Made by a program: the position numbers and the translations under genes. 7,315 nucleotides of DNA, taken from contig JBBSQE010000159.1 of assembly GCA_038258095.1 (NCBI GenBank), forward strand, positions 1-7,315, written 5' to 3'. This document shows, piece by piece, positions 1 to 5,417 of this stretch. The stretch comes from JBBSQE01 sp038258095 (GTDB lineage Bacteria; Actinomycetota; Thermoleophilia; Solirubrobacterales; 70-9). Under the pieces are notes generated by a model, which had not been told where the DNA came from, ran no database searches, and worked only from the letters and a program-made list of their open reading frames with translations. The stretch's first letter is position 1; every line of letters begins with the position of its first letter.

Positions 1-348
1 CTGGGAACCCATCGTCGATCGTTCGACGAACCCGGTGCCCTCGTCGAGATGGGCGATCATCAGATCGTCGTAGTCGAAGGGGACCAGCCCCCCGAGCAGG
101 ACCCAGCTCTTGCCGATGGGCTCACCGACCGGCACCTGACCGAGGCTGTCGATGCCCCCCGGAAGGGTCATCCTGATGATCGGCCGCATCTCGTCGTTGA
201 TCCCGGCCGCCGTCGTCACCCGGTCCCAGACGGCCGACCGCGCCGCGGGGAGGTGGGAGCTGACGGTGACGCTCGCAGCGCGCGGCCCGAAGGCACGCAG
301 CCGACCCGGTGGTCCCGTCAGATTTGGCTCCTCGGCGGCGACATTCAT
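1..348 (-). CDS. SRPBCC (START/Bet v1-like) family protein, C-terminus cut by the window edge
   Basis: An open reverse-strand frame starts at the ATG at 348-346 and continues past base 1, giving the first 116 residues. From residue 27 the protein reads VTVSSHLPAARSAVWDRV, the usual opening beta strand and first helix of SRPBCC proteins (strand, 'proteins/AARSAVWDRV', then a helix-linked 'MRPIIRM' near 54-60). The segment GKSWVLLGGLVPFDYDDL (79-96) fits the central strands of the cup-shaped fold. Family members bind or shield small hydrophobic ligands; no ligand can be named here, and no catalytic residues are expected. Residues 1-26 look like an unstructured leader. The frame stays open upstream to an ATG at 414-412, but that would overlap the divergent nuclease gene, and a -10-like TAGTGT ten bases before 348 supports the shorter form. 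It is divergently arranged with the YhaM-like gene. The family assignment comes from sequence pattern only. Confidence 0.72.
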   Translation of the reverse strand, partial: MNVAAEEPNLTGPPGRLRAFGPRAASVTVSSHLPAARSAVWDRVTTAAGINDEMRPIIRMTLPGGIDSLGQVPVGEPIGKSWVLLGGLVPFDYDDLMIAHLDEGTGFVERSTMGSQ

Positions 349-358
349 CCCGATGGCA

Positions 359-364
359 ACACTA
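359..364 (-). promoter_or_regulatory. Possible -10 hexamer (TAGTGT) of the SRPBCC gene
   Basis: On the reverse strand TAGTGT lies ten bases before the ATG at 348. It matches the actinobacterial TANNNT -10 form. No -35 hexamer is apparent. If used, the transcript would have a leader of only a few bases, which agrees with the absence of a Shine-Dalgarno sequence. Confidence 0.35.
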
Positions 365-396
365 GGCCAGTCCCGAAAAGCGTCCGCACCTCTCTC

Positions 397-402
397 TACC
401 TT
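397..402 (+). promoter_or_regulatory. Possible -10 hexamer (TACCTT) of the YhaM-like gene
   Basis: TACCTT ends ten bases before the ATG at 413 and fits TANNNT. No -35 element or Shine-Dalgarno sequence is visible in the 64-base gap between the two divergent genes. The spacing equals that of the divergent SRPBCC gene. Confidence 0.35.
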
Positions 403-412
403 GAGCCGAGTC

Positions 413-1411
413 ATGGATCAGCAGGCACTGATCGAGGAAGCCCCTCCACTGCGAGTCCCGTTGCGTGATCTCGCCCCCGGCCAGCAGGTCGACTCCGTCT
501 TCGGTGTGCGTGAGCGCGAGCTGCGCCAGAAGAAGAACGGCGAGGCGTGGCTGCGCCTGGTCCTGTGTGATTCGAGCGGCACCCTCGAGGCGATCTCGTG
601 GTCGGACGCCGAGGCGCTCTACTCCCTGGCCGAGCCGGGCTGCGCCGTGCGGGTCTCCGGCAAGTTCGAGGTCTCCGACCGCTGGGGCTCGAAGATCAAG
701 ATGGCCGAGCTGCGCATGGCGCGGGAGGACGAGTACTCCTCAGAGGACCTCACGCCCGGCTCGGACGTGCCATATGACCGCATGGAGGGGGACCTGCGCG
801 CGCTGCTCGCGACCATCCAGGACCCGAGCCTCGGCGAGCTGCTTGACCGCTTCTTCGGCGAGGAGTCCGAGATCTGGGCCCGCTTCCGGGTCGCTCCGGC
901 GGCGAAGTTCTACCACCAGGCATATACGCACGGCCTCCTCGAGCATGCCCTCTCGGTCGCCCAGGCAGTCAGCGCCGCGGCCGCTTTCTTCCCGGGCATC
1001 GACCGCGATGTGGCGGTCACCGGCGCCCTTCTGCACGACATCGGCAAGACCGAGGCCTACAACGACGACCCGATGGCGATCGACCTGACCGACCTCGGGC
1101 GCCTGCAGGGTGAGATCCCCCTCGGCTACTACAGGGTCCGCCGGGAGATCGAGGAGATCGCGGGCTTCGACCCCGCTCTCTCGGAGGCCGTCCTCCACAT
1201 CATCCTCAGCCACCACGGTCAGCTGGAGCACGGCTCACCGGTCGTGCCCTGCACCCGCGAGGCGGTTCTCGTCCACATGATGGACAACCTCGGCGGCCGC
1301 CTCGGCAGCTTCGACCGCCTCGAGCGCGAGCTTCCCGACGGTGAGCAGTGGTCTCGCTTCGACCGTGGGATCGACGCCTCCGCCTACTTCGGCCGCCGCG
1401 ACGCGGCTTGA
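413..1411 (+). CDS. yhaM: YhaM-family 3'-5' exonuclease (OB-fold plus HD domain)
   Basis: The 332-residue product has the YhaM layout and about the usual length. An N-terminal OB-fold (about residues 18-105, with the GTLEAISW strand at 56-63 and VRVSGKFEV at 79-87) is followed by an HD metal-dependent phosphohydrolase domain (about 160-325). Visible metal-site motifs are YHQAYTHGLLEH (167-178), LLHDIGK with the His-Asp pair at 208-209, ILSHHG with His267-His268, and Asp291 in HMMDNLGG. Characterised YhaM proteins are cytoplasmic Mn-dependent nucleases that shorten RNA, and also single-stranded DNA, from the 3' end; the OB-fold holds the strand. Activity on RNA here is inferred from the family. 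The frame stays open upstream to base 152, but that stretch lies antisense to the SRPBCC gene and adds nothing conserved, so the ATG at 413 was chosen. The gene is monocistronic as far as can be seen, with a convergent gene beginning 31 bases downstream. Confidence 0.88.
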   Translation: MDQQALIEEAPPLRVPLRDLAPGQQVDSVFGVRERELRQKKNGEAWLRLVLCDSSGTLEAISWSDAEALYSLAEPGCAVRVSGKFEVSDRWGSKIKMAELRMAREDEYSSEDLTPGSDVPYDRMEGDLRALLATIQDPSLGELLDRFFGEESEIWARFRVAPAAKFYHQAYTHGLLEHALSVAQAVSAAAAFFPGIDRDVAVTGALLHDIGKTEAYNDDPMAIDLTDLGRLQGEIPLGYYRVRREIEEIAGFDPALSEAVLHIILSHHGQLEHGSPVVPCTREAVLVHMMDNLGGRLGSFDRLERELPDGEQWSRFDRGIDASAYFGRRDAA

Positions 1412-1442
1412 GCTCTCGGTCCGGCCCGGGCCTTCGATCTGC

Positions 1443-1829
1443 CTACTGGAAGCGGTTTGCGCAGCGCTGAATCCTCCCCACCTTGCCGTTGGCACGCTGG
1501 ATGCACGCCAGCAGCCGCTTCTGCTTGCGGATCGTCTGCTGCTGGCTGAGGCTCAGGCCGTTTTGTTGGTGCAGGTTCTGCTGCGCCTGGTGGACGGACT
1601 GGCGCACCTGCTGGTTTGACTTCCTGATCTGCTGCTGGATCAGGTCGTCGACGTTTCCCTGGCCGGCCCCCTGGTTAAAGCCCCGGCTGACCGAGTCGAT
1701 CGCCTCGTTCGTCGAGTCGAGGGCGGGCTTGACGATGAAGAATCCGACGGCGGCGATGATCCCGACCGTCACGAGAAGCCGGATGACCCCGCTGGTCACA
1801 GCCGCGAACAGGTTTCTCATCACGTCCAT
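1443..1829 (-). CDS. Hypothetical Gln-rich single-pass membrane protein
   Basis: I do not recognise a named family. The 128-residue protein has one hydrophobic segment at about residues 12-33, preceded by a short N-terminus with Arg5 and Arg17, and then a polar tail. The tail holds all 20 glutamines, clustered at 65-67, 73-77, 81-89 and 96-98, in a pattern that looks helical and could form a coiled coil. The C-terminus is basic (RKQKR at 101-105) and carries two cysteines, Cys109 and Cys123, flanking IQRANGKVGRIQR; in an oxidising compartment they could pair. If the segment is a signal anchor the tail would lie outside the membrane, but orientation is uncertain. The ATG at 1829 follows a strong Shine-Dalgarno AAAGGAG four bases away; a second ATG at residue 4 is less well placed. 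It is convergent with the nuclease gene and divergent from pafBC. Codon use is like that of its neighbours apart from the CAG runs. Confidence 0.72.
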   Translation of the reverse strand: MDVMRNLFAAVTSGVIRLLVTVGIIAAVGFFIVKPALDSTNEAIDSVSRGFNQGAGQGNVDDLIQQQIRKSNQQVRQSVHQAQQNLHQQNGLSLSQQQTIRKQKRLLACIQRANGKVGRIQRCANRFQ

Positions 1830-1833
1830 GCTT

Positions 1834-1840
1834 CTCCTTT
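1834..1840 (-). promoter_or_regulatory. Strong ribosome binding site AAAGGAG
   Basis: The reverse strand reads AAAGGAG, then AAGC, then the ATG of the Gln-rich membrane protein. It is the only near-consensus Shine-Dalgarno sequence seen ahead of any gene in the window. It decides the start at 1829 and implies a transcript with a real leader, unlike the neighbouring genes. Confidence 0.7.
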
Positions 1841-1861
1841 GCGGAGTGCGGTTAGCCGGTT

Positions 1862-2021
1862 GTCACGCGCCGAGAGCGTACCCCCGGTGCCGTTCCGGGA
1901 TGCGTCGGTTCTCCGCCAGATTGGGAGATCGCCCTCGGATGCCGCCCATGGCAGAACTCCTCCAGGTCGTCACGCAACCGCAATTTGCGGGGTCTTCACA
2001 AAGGCGCGCGGAAGGCGTGAC
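1862..2021. promoter_or_regulatory. Three GTCACGC heptamers in the divergent intergenic region
   Basis: GTCACGC occurs at 1862-1868 and 1969-1975, and its reverse complement GCGTGAC at 2015-2021, all inside the 218-base gap between the membrane-protein gene and pafBC. The last two form an inverted pair 46 bases apart. The same heptamer also occurs in coding DNA (near 3191, and inverted near 2500), so the word is not exclusive to this gap. It may be a binding site for a regulator of either divergent gene; this is a pattern observation only. Confidence 0.25.
1978..1990. promoter_or_regulatory. Palindrome CCGCAA-T-TTGCGG, candidate operator
   Basis: Two perfect six-base arms surround a single central T; this A/T-centred symmetric site is unusual for such GC-rich DNA. 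It lies 57 bases before the pafBC start and about 40 bases before its putative -10 hexamer, a usual position for an activator site. It could equally act on the divergent membrane-protein gene. No protein can be assigned to it. Confidence 0.35.
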
Positions 2022-2032
2022 CTACCCCCGTC

Positions 2033-2038
2033 TATCCT
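2033..2038 (+). promoter_or_regulatory. Possible -10 hexamer (TATCCT) of pafBC
   Basis: TATCCT ends nine bases before the ATG at 2048 and fits TANNNT. There is no -35 hexamer at the normal distance and no Shine-Dalgarno sequence before the start, so transcription may begin within a few bases of the ATG. Confidence 0.38.
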
Positions 2039-2047
2039 CAGCCGTCG

Positions 2048-4099
2048 ATGGCCAAGGACACCGAAAAGCTGATCCGCCAGCTCTCGCTGATCTCATTCCT
2101 GATGGCTCAGGGACGGCCTGTTTCGGCCCTCGAGATCAAGCGCGAGGTCGAGGGATACAGCGACATGAACGACGATGCGTTCGCGCGGCGCTTCTACGCG
2201 GACCGCGCCGAGCTGGAGAGCCTGGGAATCATTCTCGGGGTCGAGAAGCCCGGCGAGGGCTTCTTCGAAGCGGAGCTCTACTCGCTGCCGCCGGAGAACT
2301 TCTACCTGCCCGCGATCAAGTTCTCAGATGACGAGCTCGGTGCGCTGCAGACCGCGCTGACCCTCCTCACCGACGGTGGATTCGCCTACGCCGAGCCGTT
2401 GCGCCTCGCCCTCCAGCAGGTGGCCTGGGGCCATCCCAACCCGATCACGAGCGCCGAGCGCAGCGCCGTCGATATCGGCATGACCGCTTCCGCCGGAGGG
2501 CGTGACCTCTCCCAGCGCCTTTCGAAGATCGAGACCGCGATCTCGCGGCGCAAGACGATCGAGTTCACCTACTACACGATGGAGCGCGACTCGAGCGGCG
2601 CCCGGAAGGTCGACCCCTACCACCTCGTCTTCCGCAACGCCCAGTTCTATTTGATCGGCTACGCGCACGAACGGGAGGCGGTTCGGGTGTTTCGGCTCTC
2701 GCGGATCCAGGGGAAGGTCGGCTACTCGTCGAAGGCCGAGCACGACTTCACTCCGCCGGAGAACTTCGATCGCCGCGACTATGCCCGCCTCGCCCCCTGG
2801 CAGCTCGGGGAGATCAAGGGCTCGGCAAGCATCTTCTTCCGCGACCGGATCTCCTGGCTGATCGAGCGCGATTTCGGCAAGTACGGCACGGTGCGCGCCG
2901 CGAAGCGCTCCGACGGGGCCACCGGGAAGGGCGTGGTCTTCGAGACCGAGTATGCCTCCGAGCGCGAGCTGATCGCCTGGGTCCTGCGCTGGCGCCAGCA
3001 CGCCCGGCTCCTGGAGCCCTCGGACCTGGCAGAGCGAGTGGGCGAGCGCCTGCAGATGGTCCAGGACAGGCACTCGAACGGCTTCGAGCCCGCCGAGACC
3101 GTCGAGCGGCCCCTGCGCACGATTGCGAAGCGCTCGCGCTCCGGCAGCCGCGGCGAAGCGGCGATCCGCCCCGAGCGTTTCGCCCGGCTGGTCACGCTCG
3201 CCGGGATGCTGATCCAGTCGGCGAAGGAGGAGCAGCGCCTCGAGGTGGCCGATGTCCGCAAGCGCCTGAAGCTGACCGAGGAGGAGCTGGTCGAGGACAT
3301 CGAGGTTCTGAACGTCGTCAACTTCGGCGGCGGCACGTACGTGCTCTACGCGGAGATCCGCGGCGGCGAGATCGAGGTCGACTCGGAGCCCTATGGGGAC
3401 AACTTCGCCCGCCCCGCCCGCCTCCTCCCCCTCGAGGCGAAGGCGCTCGTCGCCGCCATCGACCTGTTCGGCGACCATCTGCCCCAGAGCGGGCTGCAGA
3501 CCGCCCGGGCGAAGATCGTGCAGGCGCTCGGCCACGACCCGTCCGAGGAGGGCCTCGAGATCGCCAAGGAGGGGGGCAATGATGCCGAGGTCGCCCGCAT
3601 CGTCAACGAGGCGATCGCCCAGCACCGGCTCCTGCACCTCGAGTACTACAAGGAGCACGAGGACCAGTTCTCGAAGCGCGACGTGGAGCCCTACCGACTC
3701 GAGAACGGCGACGAGGGCTGGTACGTCGAGTGCTTCGATCTCGGCCGCGAGAAGGTGCGCCACTTCAAGCTCGACCGGATCAAGGAGGCGCGGATCTCCG
3801 AGGCGACGTTCGAGGTCCGCCCCGAGATCGAGGAGATGGCCGGCGTCGAGGGCTGGATGTCGGGAGGCGAGATGGGCGACGCATCCGTGGCACGCGTCTG
3901 GGTCTCGGCCGAAAGGGCTCGCTGGATGCGCGAGGAGCGAACGGTCGTCGAGGAGCTCGCCGATGGGGCGGTGGTCGTCGAGCTTCCCTACAAGGGAACC
4001 TCGTGGCTGACCAGAGAGATCTTGCGCGGGGCCGGAGACCTCGTCGTCCTCGAGCCCGACGACGCCAGGTCGGCGATCGCCAAAGAGCTCGCGGCCTAG
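2048..4099 (+). CDS. pafBC: PafB-PafC fusion, tandem HTH-WYL transcriptional regulator
   Basis: The 683-residue protein is two WYL-regulator halves joined head to tail. The PafB-like half has a winged-helix region (about 5-62, with LISFLMAQGRPVSALEI), a WYL domain (about 158-228, core FYLIGY at 200-205) and a C-terminal extension (about 258-340). A basic, Ser-rich linker (360-369) leads to the PafC-like half: a divergent helix-turn-helix (about 373-425), a second WYL domain (about 515-580, core Trp558-Tyr559) and an extension (about 612-680). PafB and PafC are known in mycobacteria to form a heterodimer that activates the LexA-independent DNA-damage response, sensing single-stranded DNA through WYL; natural fusions are known in other actinobacteria. 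That this copy does the same is inferred. The start at 2048 opens directly into the first HTH. A metallo-beta-lactamase gene follows within at most about 90 bases, probably co-transcribed. No Pup-proteasome gene is visible nearby. Confidence 0.88.
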   Translation: MAKDTEKLIRQLSLISFLMAQGRPVSALEIKREVEGYSDMNDDAFARRFYADRAELESLGIILGVEKPGEGFFEAELYSLPPENFYLPAIKFSDDELGALQTALTLLTDGGFAYAEPLRLALQQVAWGHPNPITSAERSAVDIGMTASAGGRDLSQRLSKIETAISRRKTIEFTYYTMERDSSGARKVDPYHLVFRNAQFYLIGYAHEREAVRVFRLSRIQGKVGYSSKAEHDFTPPENFDRRDYARLAPWQLGEIKGSASIFFRDRISWLIERDFGKYGTVRAAKRSDGATGKGVVFETEYASERELIAWVLRWRQHARLLEPSDLAERVGERLQMVQDRHSNGFEPAETVERPLRTIAKRSRSGSRGEAAIRPERFARLVTLAGMLIQSAKEEQRLEVADVRKRLKLTEEELVEDIEVLNVVNFGGGTYVLYAEIRGGEIEVDSEPYGDNFARPARLLPLEAKALVAAIDLFGDHLPQSGLQTARAKIVQALGHDPSEEGLEIAKEGGNDAEVARIVNEAIAQHRLLHLEYYKEHEDQFSKRDVEPYRLENGDEGWYVECFDLGREKVRHFKLDRIKEARISEATFEVRPEIEEMAGVEGWMSGGEMGDASVARVWVSAERARWMREERTVVEELADGAVVVELPYKGTSWLTREILRGAGDLVVLEPDDARSAIAKELAA

Positions 4100-4190
4100 T
4101 TGAGCTTGTTCGGGGGCAGCTGAGCCGATCGGGGACCTGGCGCCGGGCCATCCCGAGATCGAGCGGATTCTGGCACCGAACCCGAGCGCA

Positions 4191-4853
4191 ATGACGCTCG
4201 AGGGGACGAACGCTTATCTCTACGGCTCTGATCCCTGTGTCTGTATCGACCCGGGGCCCGCCGATGCGGGCCACCTCGCAGCGATCCGAGCCGCGGGCGA
4301 GGCGCGGGGCGGAATCGCGGCCGTGCTCCTCACCCACTCTCACGCCGACCACGCCGAAGGCGCCGGGGGCCTCGGCGTAGAGGTGATCGCCCCGGCGGAC
4401 GGCTTCGAGCACGGTGGCCTGCGGGCGCTCGCCACGCCCGGCCATGCAGAGGACCACGTTTGCCTCTTCGCCTCCGGCGGGGTTTGCTTCAGCGGCGATC
4501 TAGTGCTCGGCGAGGGCTCAGCGTTCGTCCCTCCCGACGGCGGCTCGCTCGCTGCCTACATGTGTTCGCTCGCCGCCGTACGGGCCGAGCGCCCCGAGCT
4601 GATCTGCCCGGGCCACGGGCCGTGGATCACCGAGCCCGAGACGAAGCTCGCCCAGTACGTCGCACACCGCTCGATGCGGGAGCGCGGCCTGCTCGAGGCG
4701 CTCGGCCGCGGCGAGCGCTCCCGCGCCGTTCTCTTGGCCGAGGTCTGGAACGACGTGCCGGCGGAGCTTCGCCCCGCCGCGGCGCTGGTCATGGAGGCCC
4801 ACCTGGAAAAGCTCGACGTCGAGGGGCGCCTGCCGGAAGGCCTCACCGAATAG
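4191..4853 (+). CDS. Metallo-beta-lactamase-fold hydrolase, LACTB2-like; N-terminus probably longer
   Basis: From the ATG at 4191 the product has 220 residues. The metal ligands are all present: HSHADH at 49-54, His85 in ATPGH, Asp103 in SGD and His142 in PGHGP. A C-terminal winged helix (about 165-214) fits the LACTB2-like branch, whose animal member is a single-strand RNA endonuclease; many bacterial relatives are hydrolases of unknown substrate, so RNA cleavage is not established here. The family normally begins with a motif like 'LAPNPS-MT-EGTN-YL'. Here the in-frame codons before the ATG encode ILAPNPSA preceded by IGDLAPGHPEIER, so translation almost surely begins upstream. The frame is open from 4104 but holds no ATG, GTG or TTG before 4191. 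Either a non-standard start is used, or a frameshift lies in the G run at 4112-4116: with one G fewer, the TTG at 4100 would read straight in. It follows pafBC closely and is probably in its operon. Confidence 0.82.
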   Translation: MTLEGTNAYLYGSDPCVCIDPGPADAGHLAAIRAAGEARGGIAAVLLTHSHADHAEGAGGLGVEVIAPADGFEHGGLRALATPGHAEDHVCLFASGGVCFSGDLVLGEGSAFVPPDGGSLAAYMCSLAAVRAERPELICPGHGPWITEPETKLAQYVAHRSMRERGLLEALGRGERSRAVLLAEVWNDVPAELRPAAALVMEAHLEKLDVEGRLPEGLTE

Positions 4854-4888
4854 CCGCCTCAACGCCGGCGGGGACGACGATACCCAGC

Positions 4889-4894
4889 TAGGCT
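4889..4894 (+). promoter_or_regulatory. Possible -10 hexamer (TAGGCT) of the flavoprotein gene
   Basis: TAGGCT ends eleven bases before the ATG at 4906 and fits TANNNT. No Shine-Dalgarno sequence precedes that ATG. The gene may therefore have its own promoter in the 52-base gap after the metallo-hydrolase gene, in addition to any read-through. Confidence 0.33.
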
Positions 4895-4905
4895 CGGGTA
4901 CCTCG

Positions 4906-5373
4906 ATGAGCCGTCGCGACCAGATCCAGCTCTCCGGCCCAGAGCTGGGCGAGCTGCTCGGCGAGGAGCGGGTCGTGACCCTCTCGACGATCGGACCGCG
5001 CGGCTGGCCCCACGCGATGCCGATGTGGTTCGTTCCCCGCGCCGGCGTGATCTGGATCTGGACCTACGCGAGGTCACAGAAGGTCCGCAACCTCGAGCGA
5101 GACCCGCGGGCGACGCTGCTAGTGGAGACCGGGCGCGAGTACAACGAGCTGCGCGGCGCAATGTTCGAGACGGAGGCTGTCCTGCACCGCGATCAGGGGG
5201 TCGTCGTCGCATTCGCACGCGAGTTGACAGACCGCTACGCCGAGGGCATCTCGAGCGTCGATGGCGACGCCGAGGCGGCACTCGTGGCTCAGGCCGAGAA
5301 GCGCGTTGCGATCGAGTTTCGCCCGCTGCGCACGGCAAGCTGGGATCACCGCAAGCTCGGCGGCGCCTACTGA
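4906..5373 (+). CDS. Pyridoxamine 5'-phosphate oxidase-like / F420-type split-barrel flavoprotein
   Basis: The 155-residue protein has the pattern and length of the split beta-barrel FMN/F420-binding family. RVVTLSTIGPRGWPHAMPMWFV (22-43) gives the first two strands, with the PRGWPHAMP turn usual in these proteins; GVIWIWTYARSQKVRNLERDPRATLLVE (47-74) holds the cofactor-phosphate-contact segment (Ser57, Lys59, Arg61) and the RDPRA turn; the ending TASWDHRKL (143-151) is usual for the actinobacterial branch. Such enzymes act as dimers in the cytoplasm, reducing or oxidising small molecules with FMN or coenzyme F420; which cofactor and which substrate cannot be told from the sequence. It is downstream of the metallo-hydrolase in the same direction and convergent with the epimerase gene, 34 bases from it. 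The ATG was chosen because the domain begins soon after and no earlier start suits it. Confidence 0.82.
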   Translation: MSRRDQIQLSGPELGELLGEERVVTLSTIGPRGWPHAMPMWFVPRAGVIWIWTYARSQKVRNLERDPRATLLVETGREYNELRGAMFETEAVLHRDQGVVVAFARELTDRYAEGISSVDGDAEAALVAQAEKRVAIEFRPLRTASWDHRKLGGAY

Positions 5374-5400
5374 GGGCGCCGTCGTCGGGGGGCTCTCAGC

Positions 5401-5417
5401 GAGCCGCTCACCGGCTC
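5401..5417. terminator. Short GC hairpin between convergent genes, weak terminator candidate
   Basis: GAGCCG (5401-5406) and CGGCTC (5412-5417) form a six-base stem with a five-base loop, at the meeting point of the flavoprotein and epimerase genes and including the epimerase stop codon. There is no T tract on either side, so intrinsic termination is doubtful. Confidence 0.2.

Noticed and set aside
152..412. Upstream extension of the YhaM-like gene to base 152
   Set aside because: The extra 87 residues lie antisense to a better coding frame and show no family pattern; the OB-fold begins soon after the ATG at 413.
49..468. Forward open frame of 139 residues at the left edge
   Set aside because: It is antisense to the SRPBCC gene, has a Pro/Arg/Asp-rich low-complexity translation with no domain pattern, and overlaps the start of the nuclease gene.
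1423..1432. GGCCCGGGCC palindrome between the convergent nuclease and membrane-protein genes
   Set aside because: It has no loop and no T tract, so it cannot be a usual terminator, and such words are frequent in GC-rich DNA.
1860..1885. TTGTCACGC as a PafBC-type (RecA-NDp) promoter for pafBC
   Set aside because: Only the first six bases match TTGTCRGTG, and no TANNNT lies at the required eight-base spacing. The site is also about 160 bases before the start codon.
2324..3763. Long reverse-strand open frame of 479 residues inside pafBC
   Set aside because: It is the antisense shadow typical of GC-rich genes, with Leu/Ala/Asp/Val-rich composition and no domain, while the forward strand encodes clear HTH and WYL domains.
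4854..4871. CCGCC / GGCGG hairpin just after the metallo-hydrolase stop codon
   Set aside because: It has a five-base stem, an eight-base loop and no T tract, so it is not distinguishable from chance in this composition.
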